Positions 1 through 6,692 are shown, counted from the first letter of the stretch. The stretch is 13,740 nt of DNA from an uncultured Collinsella sp. (GCA_900552425.1 URZR01000033.1:1-13740), one strand, 5' to 3'. Numbers and translations are program-made. The notes: generated by a model not told the origin, from the sequence alone.

Positions 1-643
1 AGCCGGCACGCAGATTGAGCAGTGGATCGTGCGGAGCAATGCCCAACTCGGCCGCTTGCTCGGCGTTAGCGCGAACGGCCTCGACCGTACGGTAGCCAAC
101 CGAGACAATCGGCGTTCCGCCAACACGCTCGACCTCGGCAAAAATCGACTTGTCCTCAAGATCGGCCGTCAACAGCTCACGGTATGTATCAAACGGCACA
201 AAGATGTTTTCCTCAAAGATGGGCTCGCCGTCGGCCGTACGCACGCGCTTAATGTGCAGTAGCAGCGCGTCCTTCTGCAGGCCAAAGAACTCCATCTCGT
301 TTTGGCGCGCCGGAACAATCTGACGATCGATCACATGTGCGCCCGCCTTCATGCCGTTGTCGGCACACAGCGCGGTAAACGTCTGCAACGTCGAGGCGTG
401 GAACTGGCGGTTGATGTGCGGCGTGGAGACAAAGGTGCCGCGGCCCTGCTGCTTAACCAGGTAGCCATCGGAGCACAGCTCCTCAACGGCGCGACGCACC
501 GTAATGCGGCTTACCTCGTACTGCTCGGCAAGCTCAAGCTCGGACGGGATACGCTCCTTGGGTGCATAAACACCTTTCTCGATCGCATCCTTGATTTCGT
601 CGTAAATCTGCTGGTAAAGTGGTGCATTTTTGGGTGCGGGCAT
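1..643 (-). CDS. GntR/HutC-family transcriptional regulator 1 (C-terminus cut by window edge)
   Basis: DNA-binding repressor of the GntR superfamily, HutC subfamily; 214 codons are visible and the 3' end lies outside the window. Residues about 8-70 form the winged helix-turn-helix: APLYQQIYDEIKDAIEKG opens it, IPSELELAEQYEVSRITVRR is the recognition region and QGRGTFV closes the wing. The rest (about 85 onward, with VPARQNEMEFFGL and EPIFEENIFVPFDTYREL) matches a UTRA effector domain, which in this family usually binds a phosphorylated sugar or an amine. The ATG at 643 is preceded by a weak AAGAG about 8-9 nt upstream. Its promoter region carries the TATAACGTCT sequence also found at the PTS operon promoter, so it probably represses itself and the PTS operon; that is inference. 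The effector is unknown, and a fructosamine phosphate is a reasonable guess from context. Confidence 0.9.
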   Translation of the reverse strand, partial: MPAPKNAPLYQQIYDEIKDAIEKGVYAPKERIPSELELAEQYEVSRITVRRAVEELCSDGYLVKQQGRGTFVSTPHINRQFHASTLQTFTALCADNGMKAGAHVIDRQIVPARQNEMEFFGLQKDALLLHIKRVRTADGEPIFEENIFVPFDTYRELLTADLEDKSIFAEVERVGGTPIVSVGYRTVEAVRANAEQAAELGIAPHDPLLNLRAG

Positions 644-685
644 ATCTGATCACTCTTATCAAAATAGCGAAATAACTAATACGTA

Positions 686-699
686 TATAACGTCTAGTT
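686..699. promoter_or_regulatory. Candidate operator of GntR regulator 1 (own promoter)
   Basis: The sequence TATAACGTCTAGTT lies about 43 bp upstream of the regulator 1 start codon. Its first ten bases are identical to those of the site at the PTS operon promoter (6679-6692), and a related site sits at the DMT promoter. It lies in an AT-rich stretch (660-730) with TATATA hexamers that could act as a -10. Autoregulation is inferred from the shared motif. Confidence 0.45.
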
Positions 700-734
700 T
701 CATGTTACCTCATATTGATAAAACGATACACCCC

Positions 735-778
735 ACCTACCAAAAAGCGACAGCTTCATTTTGGTAGGTTTTATCTGG
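735..778 (+). repeat. 44-bp palindromic repeat, copy 1
   Basis: Eleven-base arms ACCTACCAAAA (735-745) and TTTTGGTAGGT (759-769) form a perfect hairpin, followed by the conserved tail TTATCTGG. The loop AGCGACAGCTTCA can extend the stem through AAGC/GCTT around GACA. Aligned without gaps it differs from copy 3 (2721-2764) at about five positions. It lies between the yitT terminator and the regulator 1 promoter. Confidence 0.85.
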
Positions 779-786
779 TCAAACGA

Positions 787-822
787 GAGCCCCTCGAAAG
801 CAACGGGGCTTTCGGGGGGCTC
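787..822 (-). terminator. Hairpin terminator downstream of the YitT gene
   Basis: Fifteen-base arms (787-801 and 808-822, GAGCCCCTCGAAAGC against GCTTTCGGGGGGCTC, one G-T type mismatch) surround a 6-base loop, 40 nt past the yitT stop codon. On the minus strand the tail is TCGTTTGACC, only moderately T-rich, so it is a likely but not textbook Rho-independent terminator. Confidence 0.6.
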
Positions 823-862
823 ATTCGAATGGGCTGCGCTTGACCGGCAAAAAGCCAAAACC

Positions 863-1870
863 CTACTTGCCGTCATCCTGCTGCAGGCTGTCCTGCTCGC
901 TGAGGCGCGCCTGCCTGCTGGCCATGCGTGCGGGCTTGTCGGGATCGGGAACGGCCGTGGGCATGGGCTCGTCGACATGACCACCCCACCAGCCGCCCAC
1001 AAAGCTGAGCGTGTGGAACACGTTGATCACGGCACCGGGATCAATGTCGCACACTAGCTTGATAATGTCCTGGCTCTCGTAGGTCGAGACAACGGTGTGC
1101 AGCAGGTACATCTTTTCACGGCTGTATCCGCCGATGACCTCGGCGCAGCTAATACCATGCTGAAAATGGTCAACATAGGCGGTCATGACCTCGTCTGCCT
1201 TGCGCGTTGTGATCTGCAGCGTCACACGGTCGTAGCGATGATAGAAGCTGTCGATGGTCTTGGTCGAAATAAACTGGAACACTATGGAGTACGCCGCGTT
1301 ATCCCAGCCAAACATAAAGCCAAAGATCGCCAGGATAAAGCAGTTGAAACCAAAGATGACGCCCCAAATGGTCTTGCCCGTGTGGTTGGAGACCCACAGC
1401 GCGATAAAGTCGGTGCCACCGGTAGATGCGCCGGACTTAAGCGCGATGGCAGCGCCCAGACCCGAGACCACGCCGCCAAAAATGATGAGCATGATCTTGT
1501 CACCCAAAAACGGCGCGAAGTGAAAGACGTTGAGGAACAGCGACGAGAGCACGACCTGCATCATCGAGAAGATGACGAAACGCTTGCTAATGCCGCTCCA
1601 GCATAGGAGCGCCACGGGGATGTTGAGCGCGAGCATACCGAGCGAGATGTCGATGTGAACGCCGCCGAGCGAGGTAACGCGATCGAGCAGGACCGCGACG
1701 CCGGTAAGGCCGCTCGGAAGCAAGTCGGCGGGCCGAATGAACGCCTGAATCAGAAATGTCTGGAGAACGGCAGAAATCGTGACCGCCGCCGCGGTAATGG
1801 CGCGGCGGACGATGGTGAGGCGGCCGAGCACGAGCACGCGGTCCGTGAGCTGATCGATGGCGTTCGCCAC
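863..1870 (-). CDS. YitT/DUF2179 family integral membrane protein
   Basis: Polytopic membrane protein of the YitT family (YitT_membrane plus C-terminal DUF2179), function not established. The N-terminal ~200 residues hold about five or six hydrophobic segments with the family's LLPSGLTGVA and LKSGASTGGTDFIALW motifs. Residues about 205-300 form the soluble DUF2179 domain (ISTKTIDSFYHRYDR through GYSREKMYLLHTVVSTYE). At 335 aa it is longer than the usual ~280 because of a polar Pro/Asp/Arg/Gln tail after FVGGWWGGHVDEP. The start is GTG at 1870, chosen because AAAGGAG stands 5 nt upstream and no better in-frame start fits that SD. A TGCTACAAT extended -10 lies just upstream. It appears monocistronic, with its own promoter and a hairpin downstream, and has no obvious link to the sugar genes. 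Confidence 0.9.
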   Translation of the reverse strand: MANAIDQLTDRVLVLGRLTIVRRAITAAAVTISAVLQTFLIQAFIRPADLLPSGLTGVAVLLDRVTSLGGVHIDISLGMLALNIPVALLCWSGISKRFVIFSMMQVVLSSLFLNVFHFAPFLGDKIMLIIFGGVVSGLGAAIALKSGASTGGTDFIALWVSNHTGKTIWGVIFGFNCFILAIFGFMFGWDNAAYSIVFQFISTKTIDSFYHRYDRVTLQITTRKADEVMTAYVDHFQHGISCAEVIGGYSREKMYLLHTVVSTYESQDIIKLVCDIDPGAVINVFHTLSFVGGWWGGHVDEPMPTAVPDPDKPARMASRQARLSEQDSLQQDDGK

Positions 1871-1915
1871 GTAGGCTCCTTTCGAAGGCAGATGTAATTG
1901 TGGGGCATGCCGGCG

Positions 1916-1924
1916 ATTGTAGCA
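1916..1924 (-). promoter_or_regulatory. Probable extended -10 promoter of the YitT gene
   Basis: On the minus strand the sequence TGCTACAAT is an extended -10 (TG-N-TACAAT, one mismatch from consensus). A TTGAAG hexamer at 1942-1947 is 20 bp away, too far for a good -35, so the extended -10 would have to carry the activity. It predicts a leader of about 40 nt before the GTG start. Confidence 0.45.
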
Positions 1925-2001
1925 TGGAGCGCGAGAGGACGCTTCAATTCACCCTCTCTCGACAACCATCAGAAGGACCGTGAGGCCGCTCAAAAGAAAA
2001 A

Positions 2002-2031
2002 CGCCGTGAAGAGAGCGATCCCTTCACGGCG
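2002..2031 (-). terminator. Rho-independent terminator of the HAD gene
   Basis: Perfect 10-bp stem CGCCGTGAAG (2002-2011) with CTTCACGGCG (2022-2031), followed on the minus strand by TTTTTCTTTTG. It lies about 45 nt beyond the HAD stop codon, past the palindromic repeat that overlaps the gene's end. Confidence 0.88.
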
Positions 2032-2045
2032 AATTCGGCATTTGC

Positions 2046-2089
2046 CCAGATAAAACCTGCCAAAATAAACCTGTCCCTAAATGGCAGGT
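2046..2089 (-). repeat. 44-bp palindromic repeat, copy 2, overlapping the HAD stop codon
   Basis: Read on the minus strand this is the same 44-base unit as copies 1 and 3, without gaps. Outer arms ACCTGCC and GGCAGGT pair, and the core is AGGGACAGGTTTATTTT. The last three sense codons and the TAG stop of the HAD gene (2077-2079) lie inside it, so the repeat supplies the protein's C-terminal Pro-Ala-Ile. Confidence 0.87.
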
Positions 2090-2706
2090 AGGATGTCGGT
2101 CAGGTTGTCGATGACAACGTCGGCGGCGGACTGATCCAGGTTGACGCCCTCGTGCGGACGCAGTGCCAGGACGCGGGCGCCGGAGCGCTTGCCGGCCTCG
2201 ATACCCAAAGGCGAGTCCTCGATAACCAGGCACTCGGCGGGGTCAACTCCCAGCGCCTTCATGGCACGCAGGTAGATCTCGGGGTCGGGCTTAAACGCAC
2301 TGCACTCGTGACCGCTGATGGTGTAGTCCAGCACGTCGGCGATACCGGCAATCTCCACCAGCTCGTCAATGAGCTCGCGATAGGACGAGCTCGCGATGGC
2401 GCACTTCACGCCGCGCTCGTGCAGCTTGCGCATCACCGGCTCCGTCTGCTCGTTGAGAAGCTCGGCATACGGAACGGGGTGGTCCGGGCTGTAGACCTGC
2501 TTGTACTCCACGCGCAGGCGCTCGCGCAGCTCAACATCGTCGGGCACCAGCGCCTTCCAAATGGCGGGCTCGTTAGACCCCGAAAGATCGGGGATCTCGT
2601 CAAAGTGGAAGCCCTTCTCTTCCATAAATGCCACGCGGCGACGGTTGTAGAACCACTCGGTATCGACCAGCACGCCGTCCATGTCAAACAGCACTGCCTT
2701 GATCAT
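2077..2706 (-). CDS. HAD-superfamily phosphatase / beta-phosphoglucomutase-like hydrolase
   Basis: Cytoplasmic HAD hydrolase of 209 aa, the size and layout of sugar-phosphate phosphatases and beta-phosphoglucomutases. All four HAD motifs are visible: DMDGVLVD with nucleophile Asp8 and acid/base Asp10; the Ser-rich motif II ASSS (105-108); Lys139 in FKPDP; and the metal-binding acidic pair Glu163-Asp164 in EDSPLGIEAG. A helical cap lies between residues about 15 and 90. Substrate cannot be read from the sequence. Start: ATG at 2706 has GGGAGGAG with 8 nt spacing, whereas the ATG at 2712 would be only 2 nt from it. Longer N-terminal readings run into the palindromic repeat and are not credible. 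A terminator on each side (2801-2832 and 2002-2031) makes it a separate unit from the PTS operon, though a role in handling sugar phosphates is possible. Confidence 0.92.
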   Translation of the reverse strand: MIKAVLFDMDGVLVDTEWFYNRRRVAFMEEKGFHFDEIPDLSGSNEPAIWKALVPDDVELRERLRVEYKQVYSPDHPVPYAELLNEQTEPVMRKLHERGVKCAIASSSYRELIDELVEIAGIADVLDYTISGHECSAFKPDPEIYLRAMKALGVDPAECLVIEDSPLGIEAGKRSGARVLALRPHEGVNLDQSAADVVIDNLTDILPAI

Positions 2707-2720
2707 ACGCATCTCCTCCC

Positions 2721-2764
2721 ACCTGCCAAAAAGGGACAGGTTTATTTTGGTAGGTTTAATCTGG
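2721..2764 (+). repeat. 44-bp palindromic repeat, copy 3, in the HAD leader
   Basis: Arms ACCTGCCAAAA (2721-2731) and TTTTGGTAGGT (2745-2755) pair with a single G-T, around the core AGGGACAGGTTTA, and the conserved tail TTAATCTGG follows. It begins directly upstream of the HAD Shine-Dalgarno and is inverted relative to copy 2. If the HAD transcript starts upstream of it, the hairpin would sit next to the ribosome binding site. Confidence 0.85.
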
Positions 2765-2800
2765 GGTTTTGCGACACGACAGACACGCCCTCCCCAGAGC

Positions 2801-2832
2801 AAAAAAGGGGACGGGGCGCAAACCCCATCCCC
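2801..2832 (-). terminator. Rho-independent terminator of the PTS/deglycase operon
   Basis: On the minus strand GGGGATGGGG pairs with CCCCGTCCCC (one U-G wobble in RNA) around a 6-base loop, followed directly by TTTTTT (2801-2806). It lies 35 nt after the stop codon of the SIS deglycase gene and is the strongest terminator in the window. Confidence 0.92.
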
Positions 2833-2866
2833 TCTCAATCAACCCGTAAGGTCTACTTACTTGTGA

Positions 2867-3850
2867 TTAGTAGGAAAGCTTCCACATGTAGCGACGCATG
2901 GTCAGCGGGTGCTGACGGGCCTCGGCGATCTGGTTGCCGTACTCGCGCATAACGGCGAGGTGCAGCAGCGGGTTGAAGTAGGTGATGACGCTCGCGGGCA
3001 CGGCGTCAGCCAGGCCGTAGTCCTTGGAGTCGATCAGAGCGACCTTGGCGCCCATGCGCTCAAGGAAGGTGAGGGCGCGGGCGTCCATCGGACGGGTAGC
3101 GCCATCGGACATGAAGAAGACGTAGGGCTTACCCTCGGTGGAAACCTCGAACGGGCCGTGGAAGTACTCGCCGGTGTTGTAGGCGGCGGCGTCGATCCAC
3201 TGCATCTCGGTGAACAGGAAGGCGGCGTGAGAGTAAGCCATCTTCTCGGAGGCACCGGAGGCCATGAAGTAGATCATCTTGTCGTCCTTGAAGTCCTCGG
3301 CGAACTTCTTGGCGAGCTTCTTGCAGTGCTGAGCGGCGTTCTCGCAGAGATCGAAGACGTTGGTGAGGCCGGTGATCATGTCCTCGTAGTGGTCATAGCC
3401 CTCGGTCTGCTGAAGGATCTCGAGAGCAAGAGCGATGGCGTAGCCGGGCTTCTCGCACTTGGCAGCGTAGTTGGCGTGGAAGCCGTGAACGATGACGTGG
3501 TCGGCGTCGACGGTCAGAGCGGAGCCAGCCTTGTTGGTGAGGGAGACGACCGGGCAGTTGTGCTTCTTGGCGGTCTTGTTGGCCTCGACGGTCTCGGGCG
3601 TGGAGCCACCGAGGGAGCAGGTGATCACGAAGGTGTGCTCGTTGACCCAGGAAGGCGTGTCGTAGTTGAACTCGTTAGCGGTGAAGATCTGAACGTTCAG
3701 CTTGTCCGTGTTGTTGGCCAGGAAGTACTTGGCGGGGTAAAGGTCGGACATGGAAGCGCCGCAGCCGACGAAGGCGACGCTGTGGATCTCGTGGTTGGAC
3801 AGGACGTCAGCGACGATCTGCTTAGGGAGGTTAAGGTCGATCTCGTACAT
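2867..3850 (-). CDS. SIS-domain fructosamine-6-phosphate deglycase (FrlB/FraB-like), PTS-linked
   Basis: Predicted cytoplasmic enzyme of 327 aa that splits a phosphorylated Amadori compound into a hexose 6-phosphate and an amine. It has two SIS domains: the first with GCGAS (29-33) and the phosphosugar loop SLGGST (79-84), the second from about 190 with MASGASEKMAYS and NTGEYFHGPFE (225-235). Glu228 in GEYFHGP matches the conserved GEF.HGP of FrlB/FraB, where a Glu is catalytic as I recall. The end MRRYMWKLSY resembles the RRY....EY terminus of E. coli FrlB. Start: ATG at 3850 has GAAAGG about 10 nt upstream; ATG at 3859 would be 1-2 nt from it, and the 33-codon extension to 3949 has no SD. 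It is the last gene of the IIAB-IIC-IID operon, 198 nt after IID. Codon use is strongly biased, suggesting high expression. Exact substrate is not provable here. Confidence 0.87.
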   Translation of the reverse strand: MYEIDLNLPKQIVADVLSNHEIHSVAFVGCGASMSDLYPAKYFLANNTDKLNVQIFTANEFNYDTPSWVNEHTFVITCSLGGSTPETVEANKTAKKHNCPVVSLTNKAGSALTVDADHVIVHGFHANYAAKCEKPGYAIALALEILQQTEGYDHYEDMITGLTNVFDLCENAAQHCKKLAKKFAEDFKDDKMIYFMASGASEKMAYSHAAFLFTEMQWIDAAAYNTGEYFHGPFEVSTEGKPYVFFMSDGATRPMDARALTFLERMGAKVALIDSKDYGLADAVPASVITYFNPLLHLAVMREYGNQIAEARQHPLTMRRYMWKLSY

Positions 3851-3941
3851 CTGACACATTCCTTTCGATTTTTGCGGCGCCACATTGCCGGGCGCTCGCA
3901 GGGTTACCGTGATTTGGACCGAGTCGCCGGCCCGTTGAGGA

Positions 3942-3970
3942 TGTGACAAAGGAACTGTCCCTTTGACACA
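3942..3970 (-). repeat. Hairpin with GGGACAG core upstream of the first deglycase gene
   Basis: TGTGACAAAGG (3942-3952) and CCTTTGACACA (3960-3970) form an 11-bp stem with one mismatch and a 7-base loop. On the minus strand it reads CAAAGGGACAGTTCCTTTG, sharing the AAAGGGACAG core of the 44-bp repeats but with different arms. It lies within the IID-deglycase gap. Confidence 0.7.
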
Positions 3971-3983
3971 TTTAGGGATGGAA

Positions 3984-4014
3984 GCCTGCCTGGGGTATGG
4001 GATGCCAGGCAGGC
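3984..4014 (-). terminator. Intercistronic hairpin after IID (possible partial terminator)
   Basis: Perfect 10-bp arms GCCTGCCTGG (3984-3993) and CCAGGCAGGC (4005-4014) with an 11-base loop, 35 nt after the IID stop codon. The minus-strand tail TTCCATCCCT is only weakly T-rich, so it may attenuate transcription or act as an mRNA processing or stability signal between the transporter genes and the deglycase. Confidence 0.55.
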
Positions 4015-4048
4015 CCCCGGGGGAAAGCGATTAGGCGCTTGGTCGCGA

Positions 4049-4882
4049 CTAGGCCAGGATGCCGGCCGCGGAGAGGGCGATGCCGCCCACGATGGCGATC
4101 ACGAGAAGCCAACCGGTGTTGACGTTCTTCTTGATGAGCCAGTACATAAGGCCAGTGAGGCCAAGGGAAATCATCTGGGGCATCATGCCGTCCAGGATGT
4201 CCTGGATCACGACGGTGCCCTCAGCGAACTGCAGCGGGGTGGTGGCGCCGATCAGCGTAGCGATCATGCCGCCCACGGACATAAGACCCACGATGCCGCA
4301 GACATACATGAGCTTCTCCATGAGGTCGCCGCCCTGAAGCTTGCTCAGGTACTCGTGTCCGCCCTGATAGCCCATCTTGGCTGCGAACCAAGTGATCAGC
4401 ACAGAGGGGACGATGGAGATGAGCATAGCCAGGATCGGGCCCATGATGGAGCCCTGCTGAGCCAGCTGAACGCCCAGGCCAAAGGCGATAACGCGGATGG
4501 TGCCCTGGAAGAAGGAGTCACCGATGCCGGAAAGCGGACCCATGAGGGAGGTCTTGACCGCGTTGATCGAATCGGGATCGAAGTTCTCGGGATCCTTGGC
4601 GTACTCCTCCTCCATGGAGGCGGAGAGGCCCAGGATGAAAGCGCTCGTCTGCGGGGTGCAGTTGTAGAACGCCATGTGACGGTGGTAAGCCTCTTTCTTA
4701 GCAGCGAGCTGCCTGGGGTCGGACTCATCCGGATAGAGGCGATCGAGCGTGGGAACCATGCCGTAGAGGAAGCCCATGTTCATCTGACGCTCGTAGTTCC
4801 AAGAGGCCTGGATGGCCCAGGAGCGCCAGAAGAACTGGCTGACCTTCTTGTTCAGGGACACGTCCTTGGTTGCGGTTGCCAT
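4049..4882 (-). CDS. PTS mannose/fructose/sorbose family IID component
   Basis: Membrane subunit of a mannose-class phosphotransferase system; with IIC it forms the sugar channel. At 277 aa the length is normal. Family signatures are clear: FFWRSWAIQASWNYERQ near residues 17-33 and GPLSGIGDSFFQGTIR at 115-130. Hydrophobic segments follow from about 131 (VIAFGLGVQL, GPILAMLISIVPSVLITWF, YVCGIVGLMSVGGMIATLI) to the C-terminal GWLLVIAIVGGIALSAAGILA. Start ATG 4882 has AAGGAGG with 8 nt spacing, and that SD overlaps the stop codon region of the IIC gene, so translation of the two is probably coupled. Longer upstream in-frame readings would overlap IIC and lack an SD. Substrate is inferred from the linked deglycase to be an Amadori sugar rather than mannose. 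Confidence 0.95.
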   Translation of the reverse strand: MATATKDVSLNKKVSQFFWRSWAIQASWNYERQMNMGFLYGMVPTLDRLYPDESDPRQLAAKKEAYHRHMAFYNCTPQTSAFILGLSASMEEEYAKDPENFDPDSINAVKTSLMGPLSGIGDSFFQGTIRVIAFGLGVQLAQQGSIMGPILAMLISIVPSVLITWFAAKMGYQGGHEYLSKLQGGDLMEKLMYVCGIVGLMSVGGMIATLIGATTPLQFAEGTVVIQDILDGMMPQMISLGLTGLMYWLIKKNVNTGWLLVIAIVGGIALSAAGILA

Positions 4883-4895
4883 AGTGTGTTCCTCC

Positions 4896-5690
4896 TTAGT
4901 CTTCGTCGTCTTCGAGCGGATCGTAGTCGGAATCGACACCGGCGGCTGCATGGGAACCGTTGAACTTGAAGCCCATGAAGACGACAGCCAGGCACACACC
5001 GATCAGAGCGACCGCGATGACGGACAGGTTGAGGTAAGCGGCGAGCAGGAAACCGATGAACAGGAACGGAGTCATACCCTTCTTGATCATCATGGTGAGC
5101 AGCAGGGCCAAGCCGTAGGCAGTCATGATCTTGGTCGAAACGTTAAGACCAGTGGACAGCCACTCGGGAACCATGTTGACGATGGCCTGAACCAGGTCGG
5201 TGCCAACAAAGACGGCCAGGAAGATCGGCAGGAAGTACATGATGGCGTACAGACCGGAGCCGGCGCAGATGTGCATACGGTAGGCGGTCTTGAACTTTCC
5301 GTTATCGATCGCGCTATCTGCCACATGGGTGAGGGCGGCGATGATGGAACGGAACACGATGCCGAGGAGCTGACCCAGGACGGCGACCGGGATGGCGATC
5401 GTCATGGCGGTCTCGGCAGAAGCATCGGTCAGGCACGCAAAGGCAGCGGCCACGATGCCGCCCAGGACCATATCGGGCGGAACGGCGGCGCCGACCTGCA
5501 CCAGGCCCATGGACACGAGCTCGACGGCGGCACCGACGGCAAGGCCGGTGGGCACATCGCCCAACAGCAGACCGACGAGCGTAGCGCCAACGAGGGGCTG
5601 CTCGAAGTTAAGACGACCGAGCAGGCGGGAGTCCCACATGCAGAACACGCCGACGAGGCCGACGAGCACCGCACTGATGAACGTATTCAT
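4896..5690 (-). CDS. PTS mannose/fructose/sorbose family IIC component
   Basis: Polytopic membrane permease subunit (264 aa) of a mannose-class PTS. Several hydrophobic segments are visible, starting at the N-terminus (FISAVLVGLVGVFCMWD). The family pattern RLNFEQPLVGATLVGLLLGD and GAAVELVSMGLVQVGAAVPPD is present near residues 26-75. The last ~25 residues are an acidic tail (DSDYDPLEDDED), longer and more acidic than in typical ManY proteins. ATG at 5690 has AAAGGAG with about 6 nt spacing. It follows IIAB by 36 nt, a gap holding a small CAGGC/GCCTG hairpin, and its stop is 13 nt before the IID start. It acts together with IID in one complex. Confidence 0.94.
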   Translation of the reverse strand: MNTFISAVLVGLVGVFCMWDSRLLGRLNFEQPLVGATLVGLLLGDVPTGLAVGAAVELVSMGLVQVGAAVPPDMVLGGIVAAAFACLTDASAETAMTIAIPVAVLGQLLGIVFRSIIAALTHVADSAIDNGKFKTAYRMHICAGSGLYAIMYFLPIFLAVFVGTDLVQAIVNMVPEWLSTGLNVSTKIMTAYGLALLLTMMIKKGMTPFLFIGFLLAAYLNLSVIAVALIGVCLAVVFMGFKFNGSHAAAGVDSDYDPLEDDED

Positions 5691-5707
5691 ACCCTTCTCC
5701 TTTCAGT

Positions 5708-5721
5708 CAGGCAAAAGCCTG
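5708..5721 (-). other. Short intercistronic hairpin between IIAB and IIC
   Basis: CAGGC-AAAA-GCCTG (5708-5721) forms a small stem-loop just before the IIC Shine-Dalgarno and after the IIAB stop. It lacks a T-tract, so a processing or stability role is more likely than termination. The arms are only 5 bp, so chance is possible. Confidence 0.35.
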
Positions 5722-5726
5722 GTTGA

Positions 5727-6650
5727 TTACAGCTTGGCGTCGATGTCGACGCTCTGATACGTAGGGGTCTGCTGGACGTAGAGCTTGATGCCCATGTCGA
5801 GCAGCTGGTTGACGTCGGCCTTCTGGGTGGCGTCGAGGAAGACGGAGCTGTCCTTGCCGCCAATCTGATCGGCACCGTCGTGGTTGGCGGTGGCGCCCAG
5901 GTTGATGGCGTCGAGCTTGTAGCCCTGGCAGAACTGCAGCATCTCGGCCGTGTTGCCAAAGACGAACATGACGCGCTCGCCGAGGGTGTTGAGCTTGTCC
6001 ATCTTGGCGAGGGCACGCTCGACGGTGAAGACGTTCAGGCGCACGCCCTGGGGCTTGGCCAGCTTAAGAGCGCCCTTCTTGATGTCATCGTTGGCGGCAG
6101 CGTTGTCGACGACGATGATGCGCTCGGCCTGAACCTTGGTGGTCCAGGTAAAGACGACCTGGCCGTGCAGCAGACGGTAGTCAAGACGTGCGAGGACGAT
6201 CTTGGCGGGGCCGGAGCTGTGACGGGACGCCTTGGCCTTCTTAGTGGGGGCCGCGGCAACCTCGACCGGTGCGTTGGGGTTGGTCAGACCGGTGCGGGCC
6301 TCGTTGATAAGGGCCGCGAGCTCGGCACCCTTGACGGGGGCGGGGCTCATAGCGAGCGTCAGTGCCAGCGGAATGTTGAAACCGCTGACAACCGTGAACT
6401 TCGTGCCGTTCTTGGAAAGCTCGACCATGCTGTTGTTGACCGAGCTGCCGAGCATATCGGTCAGCACATAGACGGTGTCATCCGCGTTGAACGTGGCGAT
6501 CATAGCCTCAACCTTATTGGTGATGGGCTCCTTGTCGTCACGAGCAAGCGACACGACGTGGACGTTCGACACATCGCCGAGAACCATCTCGAGCGTGTCT
6601 TTGGCGCCTGCGGCCAGGCCGCCATGAGATGCGAGAATGATCTGATTCAT
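5727..6650 (-). CDS. PTS mannose-family fused IIA-IIB component
   Basis: Cytoplasmic phosphotransfer protein of 307 aa that relays phosphate from HPr to the incoming sugar. Residues 1-~120 are the IIA (EIIA-Man) domain: IILASHGGLA gives the phospho-acceptor His9, and VLTDMLGSS (62-70) is the conserved acidic segment. A Pro/Ala/Lys linker (about 122-147) leads to the IIB domain, which starts at KIVLARLDYRLLHGQV with the second phospho-acceptor His162. The usual form in the family is RIDDRLIHGQV, so Asp is replaced by Tyr next to Arg here. ATG 6650 follows GGAGGAGG with 4 nt spacing. It is the first gene of the operon IIAB-IIC-IID-deglycase. ManX of E. coli has the same fusion; the Gfr system of Salmonella has separate A and B proteins. 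Confidence 0.95.
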   Translation of the reverse strand: MNQIILASHGGLAAGAKDTLEMVLGDVSNVHVVSLARDDKEPITNKVEAMIATFNADDTVYVLTDMLGSSVNNSMVELSKNGTKFTVVSGFNIPLALTLAMSPAPVKGAELAALINEARTGLTNPNAPVEVAAAPTKKAKASRHSSGPAKIVLARLDYRLLHGQVVFTWTTKVQAERIIVVDNAAANDDIKKGALKLAKPQGVRLNVFTVERALAKMDKLNTLGERVMFVFGNTAEMLQFCQGYKLDAINLGATANHDGADQIGGKDSSVFLDATQKADVNQLLDMGIKLYVQQTPTYQSVDIDAKL

Positions 6651-6676
6651 CTTGCCTCCTCCTTTTCGTTATGGTC

Positions 6677-6682
6677 ATTATA
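6677..6682 (-). promoter_or_regulatory. Probable -10 box of the PTS operon
   Basis: A perfect TATAAT on the minus strand lies 27 bp upstream of the IIAB start. No good -35 is present at 16-18 bp, which fits a promoter that depends on, or is blocked by, a regulator. The -10 overlaps the palindromic TATAA-CGTC-TTATA site. Confidence 0.6.
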
Positions 6683-6692
6683 ACGTCTTATA
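6679..6692. promoter_or_regulatory. Candidate operator of GntR regulator 1 at the PTS promoter
   Basis: TATAACGTCTTATA is an inverted repeat (TATAA, 4-bp spacer, TTATA) overlapping the -10 of the PTS operon. Its first ten bases equal those of the site before the regulator 1 gene (686-695). Binding here would block RNA polymerase directly. Confidence 0.55.

Noticed and set aside
1926..1966. Imperfect dyad CGAGAGG...CCTCTCTCG upstream of the YitT gene
   Set aside because: The arms are short and purine/pyrimidine-rich with a long spacer. I see no second copy and no reason to prefer it over chance.
2046..2764. HAD gene as a composite transposon or mobile cassette
   Set aside because: The inverted 44-bp units bracket it, but there is no transposase, no target-site duplication that I can see, and the gene's codon use matches its neighbours. 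I kept the repeats and their overlap as observations only.
2909..3946. Long plus-strand reading frame (345 codons) opposite the first deglycase gene
   Set aside because: It is an antisense shadow produced by the strong GC bias at third positions of the deglycase gene. Its translation is a low-complexity Val/Gly/Leu/Asp-rich sequence with no family signature, and no SD precedes it.
3851..3949. N-terminal extension of the first deglycase
   Set aside because: The extra 33 residues come from intergenic DNA with no SD, whereas ATG 3850 has GAAAGG at a good distance and aligns with the family's N-terminus.
4812..5726. Plus-strand reading frame of 304 codons opposite IIC and the start of IID
   Set aside because: Its translation is His/Asp/Gly/Gln-rich with no domain, opposite two well-supported PTS genes that have good SD sites.
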